DNA of 32,412 nt. Source: an uncultured Bacteroidota bacterium (GTDB lineage Bacteria > Bacteroidota > Bacteroidia > Bacteroidales > SZUA-534). Both the position numbers and the translations under genes were made by a program. The notes under the pieces are model-generated. The model was not told where the DNA came from and did not search any database. It saw only the letters and a program-made list of their open reading frames with translations. The stretch spans positions 1 through 32,412 of the forward strand of contig CALABN010000124.1 of NCBI GenBank assembly GCA_937885735.1. Direction: 5' to 3'. How positions within the stretch are numbered: position 1 is the first letter of the stretch; every line of letters begins with the position of its first letter. Shown here one piece after another: positions 9,027 to 17,375 of the stretch.

Positions 9027-10403
9027 ATGTCCAACAAGAATAACGTACAGGAATTAGGCACAGCAAGCGTTGGACGCCTGTTGATACAATACTCTCTCCC
9101 TGCCATTGTGGCCACATCTGCCGCATCAATCTACAACGTTGTCGACCGAATATTCATCGGACACGGGGTTGGTCCGTTGGCAATTTCAGGATTGGCACTA
9201 ACTCTGCCTCTTATGAACATTTTTGCCGCATTTGGTGCAATGATTGGAATTGGCGCATCAACAATGGTGTCAATCTATATGGGCCAAAACAACCACGAAG
9301 ATGCAGTGCGCACTCTTGGCAACGCATTCATACTGAATATCATTTTGAGCATAATAACCTCAATTCTTGGCCTTATTTTCCTTGACAACATACTAATGGC
9401 AATGGGCGCGAGCCAAAACACATTGCCTTATGCACGCGAATTTATGCAGATAGCATTGATTGGCAACTTGATAGTACACGTCTATTTAGGCCTTAACCAC
9501 TTGATGCGAGCATCTGGGTTCCCTATGAAATCAATGTGCATAACACTCACAACCATAGGATTCAATGTCATTCTCGCCCCCATCTACATTTTCGTGTTCA
9601 AATGGGGAATACGTGGCGCCGCACTTGCAACATTATGCAGTCAAACTGTTGGAACCACGATAGTGCTTATTCACTTTCTGAAAAAGAAGAACCCTCTACA
9701 TTTTGAAAAAGGGTGCTTCAAACTGAAAGGCAAGATTGTATCCAACATCTTTTCTATCGGTCTCGCCAACTTTGTGACATTGCTGTGCACCAGCCTTGTT
9801 GTTGTGTTTCTGAACCGTAGCCTTGGCAAATACGGTGGCGACTTCGCCATTGGCGCATTCGGCATCATCAACAGTCTGCTCAATCTTGTGGCAATGATTG
9901 TTGCTGGATTCACACAAGGTATGCAACCTATTGCTGGCTACAACTTTGGCGCACGTCAATTGGACCGTGTCAAGCAAGTGTTCAAACTGACTCTTGTCTG
10001 CGGAACATTGGTGACAACATTGGGCTTTGCATTGAGCGAGATTTTCCCTCGTTTCATTGTGTCGCTATTCACCACCGACGAGCAACTCATCAGTCTTGCC
10101 ACACAAGGCTTGCGAATCGCACTTGGTGTCTTCTTCATAGTTGGCATTCAAATGGTTACAAGCAATTTCTTTCAATCTATCGGACGACCAAAAATTGCAA
10201 TCGTGCTTTCAATGACACGTCAACTCATCTTCTTGATTCCTATAATGTTGATTCTACCGCATCTTTGGAATTTAGGTCTTACAGGTGTGTGGATGAGTAT
10301 GCCTTGCTCCGATTTCCTGTCGGCAATTGTAACTATGTGCACGCTTTGGTACTTCATCAAGGTAAAGAAGATTTTTACCAACTACGAGTATAAACTAAAG
10401 TAA
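9027..10403 (+). CDS. MATE family multidrug/toxin efflux protein
   Basis: A 458-residue, 12-helix protein with two homologous halves. MATE signs include LLIQYSLPAIVATSAASIYN-V-V-D-R-I-F-I-G, then A-I-S-G-L-A-L-T-L-P, G-A-S-T-M-V-S-I-Y-M-G in half one and GFTQGMQPIAGYNFGAR in half two. The pattern is nearest to MepA/DinF-like members, which use ion gradients to expel drugs or metabolites. The substrate is unknown. The stop lies one base from the stop of the convergent hydrolase gene, with no terminator between them. Confidence 0.9.
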   Translation: MSNKNNVQELGTASVGRLLIQYSLPAIVATSAASIYNVVDRIFIGHGVGPLAISGLALTLPLMNIFAAFGAMIGIGASTMVSIYMGQNNHEDAVRTLGNAFILNIILSIITSILGLIFLDNILMAMGASQNTLPYAREFMQIALIGNLIVHVYLGLNHLMRASGFPMKSMCITLTTIGFNVILAPIYIFVFKWGIRGAALATLCSQTVGTTIVLIHFLKKKNPLHFEKGCFKLKGKIVSNIFSIGLANFVTLLCTSLVVVFLNRSLGKYGGDFAIGAFGIINSLLNLVAMIVAGFTQGMQPIAGYNFGARQLDRVKQVFKLTLVCGTLVTTLGFALSEIFPRFIVSLFTTDEQLISLATQGLRIALGVFFIVGIQMVTSNFFQSIGRPKIAIVLSMTRQLIFLIPIMLILPHLWNLGLTGVWMSMPCSDFLSAIVTMCTLWYFIKVKKIFTNYEYKLK

Positions 10404-10404
10404 A

Positions 10405-11163
10405 TCAAAGCCGAATCACTACCGAAGCCTCGTGTCTCGAGGTTGGCAGGACTGCTACATTGGCAGGCATTTCCGCAAATGCGGACAGTGCCTTTTCAAT
10501 TGTGTTGTTTTCGGCAGAAATGTGCGAAAGGAACAAATGCGACAAGTCTGGCGACGCATTGTCTCTTGCCAACTCAAATGATTGTTTGTTAGACAAATGC
10601 CCCACTTCCGAAGCGACTCTGTTTTTCAAATAATATGGATAACTGCCATTCCACAGCATATCCTCATCATAGTTTGACTCCAGAAACACGGCATTGCATT
10701 TTGAGAACTCCAACGCCACCCGCTCATCAGCAATGCCAATGTCAGTCATCACGCCAACATTCACATTGTCAATGGTTATGCGGAAACTATGCGGGTCAGA
10801 GGCATCGTGACGTTTCTTGAATGGCAACACCTTGATGCCAAACACGTCCTGCTCCGTATCGGAATAAAACTGATGCATATACATCGGCCTGTTTTTGGCG
10901 CAGGTATTGTTGAATGTCTTGATGCTGAAAAATACAGGCACCTGTAATCGCTTGCTGATGCCATAAGCGCCACAAACGTGGTCAGTGTGTTCGTGAGAGA
11001 TGAACACGGCCCTCACCTTGTTGATGTCGACACTTGCCGATTCGGCCCTGTCCAACAAATTCTTGTAAGCGATTCCTGCATCAACAAGAATTGCATTACT
11101 CTCATTACCAATATAATAGCAATTACCATTACTACCCGAAGCAAGTGCACAAATCTCAACCAT
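10405..11163 (-). CDS. metallo-beta-lactamase-fold hydrolase, YycJ/WalJ-like
   Basis: A 252-residue protein with the metal-binding motif H57-E-H-T-D-H62, a preceding LVDAG turn, VGVMTDIG and the late L-F-L-S-H-I-S-A-E-N-N motif of the YycJ/WalJ branch. The usual length for this branch is 250-270 residues. Members are predicted or shown to act as nucleases, and in Firmicutes lie beside the WalRK system; no such partner is present here. It lies 34 bases after the YkgJ-like gene on the same strand, so the two are probably co-transcribed. Confidence 0.85.
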   Translation of the reverse strand: MVEICALASGSNGNCYYIGNESNAILVDAGIAYKNLLDRAESASVDINKVRAVFISHEHTDHVCGAYGISKRLQVPVFFSIKTFNNTCAKNRPMYMHQFYSDTEQDVFGIKVLPFKKRHDASDPHSFRITIDNVNVGVMTDIGIADERVALEFSKCNAVFLESNYDEDMLWNGSYPYYLKNRVASEVGHLSNKQSFELARDNASPDLSHLFLSHISAENNTIEKALSAFAEMPANVAVLPTSRHEASVVIRL

Positions 11164-11197
11164 AAATTAAAATTGCATCAATTAACACGATGCGAAT

Positions 11198-11821
11198 TTA
11201 ATCTTCATTTTCCATTTTACCACACAACAGGTCGTACTTGACATAGACTAATTCCAATGCATCGCGCAAAGCAGTATTTATGTCGGTAATCTCGAGAAAT
11301 TCTTCTTCACCCAACTCGCGACCACGCAAAACCAATTCACCAATTACTGGCAGTTTTTTACGCAACGACTCTTGTTTTTCATTGAACTTCTCCTTCAAAT
11401 AATGACAGCCAGTGAATTCAAGCCTGCCCTCCTTGACGTGATACATACTGTCACCGAACATTCTGCATACAAACGGTCGCAATTCGTGATGCGCACAATG
11501 CCCACAACCTTTTTTTTCATCGACAGAGACATAGTTTACACACGGCATCTGCGAGCAATCGTCGGCATCAAGCAAGGTTTTCAGCACTTCGTCGGCAATG
11601 CCCTTGTCGAAAAAGTCGATAGCCATAGGCAACATTTCAAATACGGTTGCCTCCTTGGAATAGGCTGGGCCTGCGCAACAAGCGCCACAACCTTCCTTGC
11701 AATGGAAATCAAGGCTATCGGAAATCTTTGAAAACTTGGCATCAAGCCTGGCATATTGCGACTGCAATTTTGCAACGCCCGAAAAATGCCGAATCAACTC
11801 ACTGCGTACGAACTTTTTCAT
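11198..11821 (-). CDS. YkgJ-like Cys-cluster protein (putative metal binding)
   Basis: A 207-residue protein with the YkgJ signature CKEGCGACC (Cys41, 45, 48, 49) and a later group of Cys and His residues (C-S-Q-M-P-C, K-K-G-C-G-H-C-A-H-H, R-P-F-V-C-R). The family is annotated as a putative zinc- or iron-chelating domain; its role is not established. The start at M-K-K-F (11821) is chosen; an upstream in-frame ATG at 11842 adds MFNKLSC. A weak -7-like TACTTTTC lies about 80 bases upstream (11903-11910). It probably leads a two-gene operon with the hydrolase. Confidence 0.8.
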   Translation of the reverse strand: MKKFVRSELIRHFSGVAKLQSQYARLDAKFSKISDSLDFHCKEGCGACCAGPAYSKEATVFEMLPMAIDFFDKGIADEVLKTLLDADDCSQMPCVNYVSVDEKKGCGHCAHHELRPFVCRMFGDSMYHVKEGRLEFTGCHYLKEKFNEKQESLRKKLPVIGELVLRGRELGEEEFLEITDINTALRDALELVYVKYDLLCGKMENED

Positions 11822-11941
11822 ACAAGATAATTTATTAAACACCTATAAATCAGTGCGGTGTTGGCAATTTAACTTGTACTGCCGTAGCGATTAAAATCGT
11901 CCGAAAAGTATGAAAATGTTGATTTATGTGTGCTGGCGCAA

Positions 11942-13951
11942 CTATTTTTTCTTCAGAAGGATTGACTCTGCCAAAAGTGACAAAACAGACAATAGTACGA
12001 ATATACGCCACAAGCCAAAATCAGAGGCATTGCGGGTGATGTCGGTGACGAATGTAGATTCGGAAGGACTGACAATTTGTGCATCAAAACCCTGTTGCTT
12101 AATCATTTGCAAGGCATCATCGTAAGAATGGTATTGTTGAATGGATTCTGTTCTGTCAAAATTCAACGACACATTGCCAACCTGCTCACCATCAGACATT
12201 ACTGCACAATTGCCAGATGTCAGTTCCGACACGTTAGGATACAGGACAACACCATTTCCACTTAATCTCTTGACTGGATATGCAATGACGTCTGACTGCA
12301 CAACAGACAATTTTCCTGTAACATCAGGAACACCGACCGACAACTGCATACTTGGCTTCAAAACTGAATACAAGCGACTTGTCGAGACACTTTGCAAGGC
12401 CATATTGTAGAACAACGGAACAAAAACTGGGTGCATCATCAGATTGGTATATTCTGTACTAAACGGCATAGACAAAACATAAACCTTGCCTTTGCCGAAT
12501 GGATACCCAAAGCACAGATAATCACCCGATTCGGCGTCAAACAAACGTTCAATGCGCTGACGCGAATTGGCAAAAACCTTAAAATAGCCCTTATAAGTTG
12601 GCATTGAATAGTCCTTGTTTTTTTCAGCAAAGGCATCCGCGAACAGGCTGTGCTTCATATTCAAGTTGACAGCCGTACCCTCCTGCTCCTGCCAGTCACC
12701 AAAGGCTGGGCCATTTGTCGACTTCAGCAAATGATTGAAATTCTGCGCTTCAGTCGGCAACAAGACAATATGCCCTCCGTTGTCGACAAATCGGGTCAAC
12801 TCATTAACCAAACCTGTTGACAATTGCGAAGGCGCATCAACTATAACAAATTGACATTCAAGTAAATCATCCTGTTTAACATTCATTGGCGAAACACGCT
12901 TGTAGCCAATGGACTTATCCGATTTAAAAAGAATGGAAAAATAATCGATTGTATTCTTGTCACTGATACACAAGACTTTGGTTTGAGGCTCAATGTTGTA
13001 ACTGAAAAACAACTGATTGTCAAAGGTAATCGGATAGTCTTGAATCTCCACACGTCCATTATTCCAACCAGACTTGCCTTGCAGGAAAGTACACCTGACG
13101 TCGACCGAACTGTTGGCCCCAACTGAAAATGGCACAGTGTTTTTCATTGAGTCATTGACAAATATCTGAATACTTTGATTTGAAATATCCTCATTGCCAA
13201 AATTGCGCAACCTCACAGTAACTTCTTCAACCTTGCCCACATAAAGCCCTGGTGAACTGAACCATAGGGAATCAATGGACAAATTATTATGGATAGAATT
13301 TCGGAACGGCACCACAAACACCCGTTCACGACCACTTGGCTGAACATTTTTCAAAGTGAAAGTAGGCTTGTGCAAATCGCTGAACAAAAACGAATAGATG
13401 AACTTACTCGTATCATTTCCAACAAGTTGCTGGCGTTGCAACACATCGTCAAGAGTTGCCACGATATGCGTCGTATGCACTTTTTGCACCCATTCAATAA
13501 ACTGCTCCTTGCCTACCCAACGTTGTTGTTGCGGTTCCATTTCATTGGTAATGAGCAAAAACTCCGTTTCCGTAGGGAATGCATCGGCAAGTTCGCGGGC
13601 ACGCATCTTGGCCCACTCAAGCAAAACACCATACTCGCCGTTGGCATCCATACTGAAAGAATTGTCGATATACACGGCGACTCTCGGATTTTCAACAGAT
13701 TGCGATTCGTTTTCAGGAACATAAGGACGAGCAAAAGCCACCACCAAAAATGCTATGACAAGCAAACGCAAAGCCAGCAACAACCAGTTACGAATAGTGG
13801 AACGTGTACGGTGCTCCAACTGCAAAGCCTTGATAAACTGTGTATTGCTAAACGGCAAAACCTTATATCTATGAAAACTGAAAAGGTGGATAATTACAGG
13901 AATGGCCAACGCCGTCAGTGCCCATAATATACCTGGATATAGAAAATGCAT
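11942..13951 (-). CDS. BatA-domain / von Willebrand-like membrane protein
   Basis: About 669 residues. The start MHFLYPGILWALTALAIPVI is the typical BatA N-terminal helix, followed by HLFSFHRYKVLPFSN and a second helix about 57-75. A VWA-like segment follows with the metal-site phrase D96-N-S-F-S100. The middle is beta-rich, then a GATase-like region (FVDNGGHIVLLPT) and a C-terminal helix (about 645-665). In Bacteroidota such proteins occur with Bat (aerotolerance) operons or alone; the biochemical role is unclear. The frame is open further upstream (to 14125), but that part overlaps the gltX end and terminator and has no family sequence, so 13951 is the start. Confidence 0.8.
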   Translation of the reverse strand: MHFLYPGILWALTALAIPVIIHLFSFHRYKVLPFSNTQFIKALQLEHRTRSTIRNWLLLALRLLVIAFLVVAFARPYVPENESQSVENPRVAVYIDNSFSMDANGEYGVLLEWAKMRARELADAFPTETEFLLITNEMEPQQQRWVGKEQFIEWVQKVHTTHIVATLDDVLQRQQLVGNDTSKFIYSFLFSDLHKPTFTLKNVQPSGRERVFVVPFRNSIHNNLSIDSLWFSSPGLYVGKVEEVTVRLRNFGNEDISNQSIQIFVNDSMKNTVPFSVGANSSVDVRCTFLQGKSGWNNGRVEIQDYPITFDNQLFFSYNIEPQTKVLCISDKNTIDYFSILFKSDKSIGYKRVSPMNVKQDDLLECQFVIVDAPSQLSTGLVNELTRFVDNGGHIVLLPTEAQNFNHLLKSTNGPAFGDWQEQEGTAVNLNMKHSLFADAFAEKNKDYSMPTYKGYFKVFANSRQRIERLFDAESGDYLCFGYPFGKGKVYVLSMPFSTEYTNLMMHPVFVPLFYNMALQSVSTSRLYSVLKPSMQLSVGVPDVTGKLSVVQSDVIAYPVKRLSGNGVVLYPNVSELTSGNCAVMSDGEQVGNVSLNFDRTESIQQYHSYDDALQMIKQQGFDAQIVSPSESTFVTDITRNASDFGLWRIFVLLSVLSLLAESILLKKK

Positions 13952-13966
13952 AGCAATACTTTTTTC

Positions 13967-13974
13967 CAAAGATA
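13967..13974 (-). promoter_or_regulatory. -7 element for the BatA-like gene
   Basis: The minus strand reads TATCTTTG, an exact TAnnTTTG match, 15 bases before the start codon and just after the gltX terminator. The -33 region is weak (GTTA). Confidence 0.45.
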
Positions 13975-14001
13975 GAAACCGATTTACATCTATTAACTTC
14001 T

Positions 14002-14039
14002 TACGAAAAAAAAACACCCAACATAATGTTGAGTGTTTT
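14002..14039 (-). terminator. rho-independent terminator of gltX
   Basis: In the minus-strand transcript AAAACACTCAAC, loop ATTAT, GTTGGGTGTTTT forms a 12-bp stem with one G-U pair, followed by a run of Us. It works better in this direction, since the plus-strand reading has a C-A mismatch. Confidence 0.85.
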
Positions 14040-14063
14040 ATAAATTGATTCGAAAAGTCTTTC

Positions 14064-15596
14064 CTATTTAGCCTCAAGCGTTGACAATGCCTTTTCAATG
14101 CGAGCAAGAGTCTCCTCCTTGCCAATGAATTCGCAAATGTCGAAAATGCTTGGACCTTGGCTGATGCCCAAAATGGCGATACGCAAGGTGTTCATCAACT
14201 GGCCCATCGACAATTGGTTGTCCATAATCCACTGATGAATTGCAGGCTCGGTCTCCGATGCAGTAATCTTGTCATATTCAGCAAGTTTAGATGCCAATTT
14301 CTTCAAATTTTCGACATTCTCGGCCTTCCAGAATTTGATTACAGACTTTTCGTCGAACTCTTTTGGCGCAACAAACATATACTCTGTCAATGGAAGCAAA
14401 TCCTTTGGGAATGTTGCACGTTCCTTAATCAAGGAAACGGCCTTTGATGCACGTTCCTTGGTTGTATTCACGCCAATTTCCTCAAGCATCGGCAACAAGA
14501 AATCTGCCAAAAATGCATCGTCACAATGGCGCAAATATTGGGCATTGAACCATTTAGCCTTTTCAGGATTGAAACGAGCACCAGCCTTGCTAACCTTCTC
14601 GAGCGAGAACGACGCTATCAACTCGTCCATTGAGAACAACTCCTGTTCAGTTCCAGGATTCCAGCCCAAAAGGGCAAGCATATTGATGAATGCCTGTGGA
14701 AGATAGCCGTCTTCGCGGTATCCTGACGAAACCTCTCCGTTAGGTGCCACCCAACGCAATGGGAAAACAGGGAAACCGAACTTGTCGCCGTCGCGCTTGC
14801 TCAACTTGCCTTGACCTTGTGGCTTAAGCAACAATGGCAAATGGGCAAATTCAGGTTGGGTATCGGTCCAACCAAAGGCACGGTACAGCAAATAGTGCAA
14901 AGGCAACGAAGGCAACCACTCTTCACCACGAATGACGTGAGTGATTTCCATCAAATGGTCATCGACAATGTTGGCCAAATGGTAAGTAGGCAGTTGGTCA
15001 GCCGATTTGTACAGCACTTTGTCGTCGAGAGTTGAAGTGTTTATGGTTATGTGGCCACGAATGATATCATCCATTTCCACATTCTCGTTTTCTGGCATCT
15101 TGAAGCGAACAACCCATTGGTCACCACGCTCAATGCGTTGCTTAACCTCTTCGGCCGACAACTTCAACGAGGTTTCCAACTGATTGCGTACCTGATAGTT
15201 GTATGCAAAAGTCAATCCTTTTGACTCGGCATCTTTGCGCATTGCGTCAAGCGACTCGGCAGAATCAAACGCATAATATGCATTTCCAGATTCAACCAAC
15301 TGCTGTGCATATTTAAGGTAAATTTCACGGCGCTCGCTCTGACGGTATGGTGCGTGTGGTCCACCCTGTTCAACGCCTTCATCAGTCTTGATTCCGCACC
15401 ATTTCAGTGCCTCAATGATATAAGCCTCGGCACCAGGCACAAAACGTTGCGAGTCGGTGTCTTCTATGCGAAGAATGAAGTCGCCACCATTCTTGCGGGC
15501 GAACAAATAGTTGTAAAGGGCGGTGCGGACTCCACCAATGTGAAGCGCTCCTGTTGGACTTGGTGCAAAGCGCACTCTAACACGTCTGTCTGTCAT
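14064..15596 (-). CDS. gltX: glutamyl-tRNA synthetase
   Basis: A 510-residue class I synthetase that charges tRNA-Glu with glutamate in the cytoplasm. The N-terminus VRVRFAPSPTGALHIGGVRT carries the HIGH-type motif (H19-I-G-G22), followed by FILRIEDTD and, at 264-268, KLSKR (the KMSKS equivalent). The C-terminal helical anticodon-binding part is complete. The length is normal for the family. A tRNA-Glu gene lies directly upstream on the same strand. No promoter was seen in the 44 bases between tRNA and gltX, so the gene may depend on readthrough of the intervening hairpin. Confidence 0.97.
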   Translation of the reverse strand: MTDRRVRVRFAPSPTGALHIGGVRTALYNYLFARKNGGDFILRIEDTDSQRFVPGAEAYIIEALKWCGIKTDEGVEQGGPHAPYRQSERREIYLKYAQQLVESGNAYYAFDSAESLDAMRKDAESKGLTFAYNYQVRNQLETSLKLSAEEVKQRIERGDQWVVRFKMPENENVEMDDIIRGHITINTSTLDDKVLYKSADQLPTYHLANIVDDHLMEITHVIRGEEWLPSLPLHYLLYRAFGWTDTQPEFAHLPLLLKPQGQGKLSKRDGDKFGFPVFPLRWVAPNGEVSSGYREDGYLPQAFINMLALLGWNPGTEQELFSMDELIASFSLEKVSKAGARFNPEKAKWFNAQYLRHCDDAFLADFLLPMLEEIGVNTTKERASKAVSLIKERATFPKDLLPLTEYMFVAPKEFDEKSVIKFWKAENVENLKKLASKLAEYDKITASETEPAIHQWIMDNQLSMGQLMNTLRIAILGISQGPSIFDICEFIGKEETLARIEKALSTLEAK

Positions 15597-15614
15597 AACG
15601 GTACTATTTAAATG

Positions 15615-15639
15615 AAAAAAGCTGCTTTCAGCAGCTTTT
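15615..15639 (-). terminator. hairpin and T-run between tRNA-Glu and gltX
   Basis: Minus strand: AAAAGCTGCT, loop GAA, AGCAGCTTTTTT. A 10-bp perfect stem begins two bases after the tRNA 3' end, and gltX begins about 19 bases after the T-run. It can end the tRNA transcript or act as a partial terminator in front of gltX. Confidence 0.85.
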
Positions 15640-15640
15640 G

Positions 15641-15712
15641 TAGTCGATAGGAGAATCGAACTCCTATTTAGAGATTGAGAATCTCTCGTCCTAACCGTTA
15701 GACGAATCGACC
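15641..15712 (-). tRNA. tRNA-Glu, anticodon CTC
   Basis: Full cloverleaf on the minus strand. The acceptor GGTCGAT pairs with ATCGACT (G1-U72 wobble), and the D stem is GTC/GAC. The anticodon stem AGAGA/TCTCT carries the loop TTCTCAA (anticodon CTC, codon GAG). The variable loop has 4 bases and the T arm is AGGAG-TTCGATT-CTCCT. The discriminator is A; CCA is not encoded. It lies immediately upstream of gltX, the gene for its own synthetase. Confidence 0.95.
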
Positions 15713-15729
15713 ATCGGTTTCAACGGGTG

Positions 15730-15760
15730 CAAAAGTAGGCAAAATTTGGTTTCGTGCAAT
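15730..15760 (-). promoter_or_regulatory. promoter of tRNA-Glu (and perhaps gltX)
   Basis: Minus strand: ATTG (15760-15757), 19-base spacer, TACTTTTG (15737-15730), an exact -7 match, 17 bases before the tRNA 5' end. Confidence 0.65.
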
Positions 15761-15782
15761 AGTTCTACAATTTTTTCCAAAC

Positions 15783-15815
15783 AAAAAGGAACAATCCATT
15801 ACGGACTGTTCCTTT
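15783..15815 (-). terminator. terminator of the small Cys-containing gene
   Basis: Minus strand: AAAGGAACAGTCC, loop GTAAT, GGATTGTTCCTTTTT. A 13-bp stem with one G-U pair and a short T-run, about 25 bases after the stop. Confidence 0.75.
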
Positions 15816-15839
15816 AATGTTATTAGAGCATCAAGTAAA

Positions 15840-16076
15840 TTACTTTGAATTAATCATTTCAATTATTTCCTCAACACTCTTTTTGGAATTTGGCATCACC
15901 GACTCCGGAACTGGTTTTCCTGTCGCCTTCGACGCCAAATATCTTTTGCATTCCTGAAATTTTCCTGGAACCAGACAATACATATTTCTATACGCTACCC
16001 CTGTATAGTCGTTGACCAGGACGCCCTTCACGAAAATCGGGCATTTTTCCAATCCACTACAAACATTGTTTTCCAT
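15840..16076 (-). CDS. small conserved-looking Cys-containing protein
   Basis: A 78-residue protein with no signal peptide. Four Cys lie in a regular layout: C6, K-C-P-I-F (C13), then Y-C (about 40) and Q-E-C-K-R-Y (about 49). A K-x-V-P-x-x-x-x-P-N segment and an amphipathic C-terminal helix follow. Short bacterial proteins with a C-P-x-F ... Y-C ... C-x-R-Y layout exist and are usually uncharacterised; metal binding is only a guess. The start MENNVCSG is preferred over an open upstream extension (to 16172) that looks non-coding. Confidence 0.6.
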   Translation of the reverse strand: MENNVCSGLEKCPIFVKGVLVNDYTGVAYRNMYCLVPGKFQECKRYLASKATGKPVPESVMPNSKKSVEEIIEMINSK

Positions 16077-16388
16077 ACTTTCAAATTTTTTCTGCACCTT
16101 GTTACGATAAATGAAACAATAAGTTTCATAAAAATGATTATTCCCCAAATACAAGCGTAAATATAAGAACAATTAGTTAATCTAAACCGCTTTAGATAAA
16201 CAATTTAGCATTTATTAAAGTTTTTATGGAAAATCCTCTTCAGACTTGTCAAAACCACATATAGCCTATTATTAGACCTTATTTAAAAGACATTGGTTCG
16301 TGAATAAGCCAACATACGTTTTTCAATTCACAAAAAAAGCGATTGTAATTTGATGATGCGTGCTACTTTTGCGCGCAAATAAAAGACA
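16077..16388. other. 312-base intergenic region between divergent genes
   Basis: It is AT-rich and holds a small hairpin ATGAAAC-AATAA-GTTTCAT (16111-16129), within the likely 5' leader of the small Cys-containing gene. On the minus strand there is a near-match -7 element TGTATTTG (16153-16146). On the plus strand it holds the promoter of the Gate protein (separate entry). I see no gene in it. Confidence 0.5.
16342..16371 (+). promoter_or_regulatory. promoter of the nucleoside-recognition protein gene
   Basis: ATTG (16342-16345), 18-base spacer, TACTTTTG (16364-16371), an exact -7 match 17 bases before the ATG. Confidence 0.6.
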
Positions 16389-17375
16389 ATGTCACAAGTT
16401 CAGGATTTCTTCAGTTACGTTTGGCACAGAGGCAAAAACTCGTGTGTCACGCTTTTCAAGTTTATGATTCCCATCTCCATCATTATCAGGTTTATACAAC
16501 AATGGGGACTACTATCATACATCTGCGATTTCCTGGAACCTGTGATGCAAATTGCAGGATTGCCTGCAGAAACCGCCATTGTCTGGCTAACCACAATGGT
16601 TGTAAGCATTTACGGCGGATTCCTGACGTTGTTCAGCATTTACCCTCAAATGGAACCTATGACGGTGGCGCAAATGACAACGCTGTTTACAATGATGCTT
16701 GTCGCTCACACCTTTCCAATAGAGATTACCATTGCGCAAAAGACTGGCATAAAGGCCTGGATAATGACTGCCATTCGGTTTGTGTTTGCCATATTGCTCG
16801 GCTTTCTTATGTCGAGAATGTACAACGCTATGGGCGTTCTGCAGGAAACAGCAACCATATCCCCATTTCTGACCACATCGCAAACATCGTGGGGCGCTTG
16901 GGCTCTGAACGAACTAAAAAACTATGCCATAATCACTTGCGTAATATTCACCTTGGTTGTTTTTCTGCATCTGCTCGACGTAACAGGCTTGATAAAATTT
17001 GTGAACAAGGTTATGGAACCTACACTTAAATGGCTTGGAATCAGCAAAAAAGTGCTACCCATAACCATTATCGGACTTACGTTGGGCATTGCCTACGGTG
17101 GCGGACTGCTGATTGAAGAGAGCAAGCAGGAAGACATCGACATAAAGGGCATATTCTACTCAATGACTCTTATGGGATTGTTTCACAGCATAATAGAAGA
17201 CACCATACTGATGTTGTCAATGGGCGGGCACTGGACTGGCGTCATTGTCTTCAGGTTTTTCTACGCCTGCGCCATAACGTTCATTTTTGTAAAATGCACA
17301 AACAAGATGCCAGTTGAAAGGTTTACCCGCATCTTTATGACTAAAGCAATTTATAGAAGTTCCCTTAAAAACTGA
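16389..17375 (+). CDS. nucleoside-recognition (Gate) domain membrane protein
   Basis: A 328-residue protein with about eight membrane helices in two halves. Each half holds a Gate-like segment: KFMIPISIIIRFIQQWGLL ... VWLTTMVVSIYGGF in the first, and VMEPTLKWLGISKKVLPITI ... GLFHSIIEDTILM in the second. Gate-domain proteins include nucleoside transporters, FeoB membrane parts and SpmA/SpmB-like proteins; this stand-alone form is common in Bacteroidota and its substrate is unknown. Its last 11 bases overlap tail-to-tail with the end of the TonB receptor gene. Confidence 0.8.
   Translation: MSQVQDFFSYVWHRGKNSCVTLFKFMIPISIIIRFIQQWGLLSYICDFLEPVMQIAGLPAETAIVWLTTMVVSIYGGFLTLFSIYPQMEPMTVAQMTTLFTMMLVAHTFPIEITIAQKTGIKAWIMTAIRFVFAILLGFLMSRMYNAMGVLQETATISPFLTTSQTSWGAWALNELKNYAIITCVIFTLVVFLHLLDVTGLIKFVNKVMEPTLKWLGISKKVLPITIIGLTLGIAYGGGLLIEESKQEDIDIKGIFYSMTLMGLFHSIIEDTILMLSMGGHWTGVIVFRFFYACAITFIFVKCTNKMPVERFTRIFMTKAIYRSSLKN

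Noticed and set aside
11885..11903. Third, degenerate copy of the palindrome seen at 1675 and 1803
   Set aside because: GTAGCGATTAAAATCGTCC shares only the GCGATTA and ATCG parts and is not a good palindrome; chance is likely.
13952..14125. Longer N-terminus for the BatA-like protein
   Set aside because: The extension overlaps the gltX 3' end and its terminator, whereas MHFLYPGILW is the typical BatA start.
16077..16172. Longer N-terminus for the small Cys-containing protein
   Set aside because: The extension is AT-rich, covers a hairpin and a promoter-like box, and looks like translated leader sequence.
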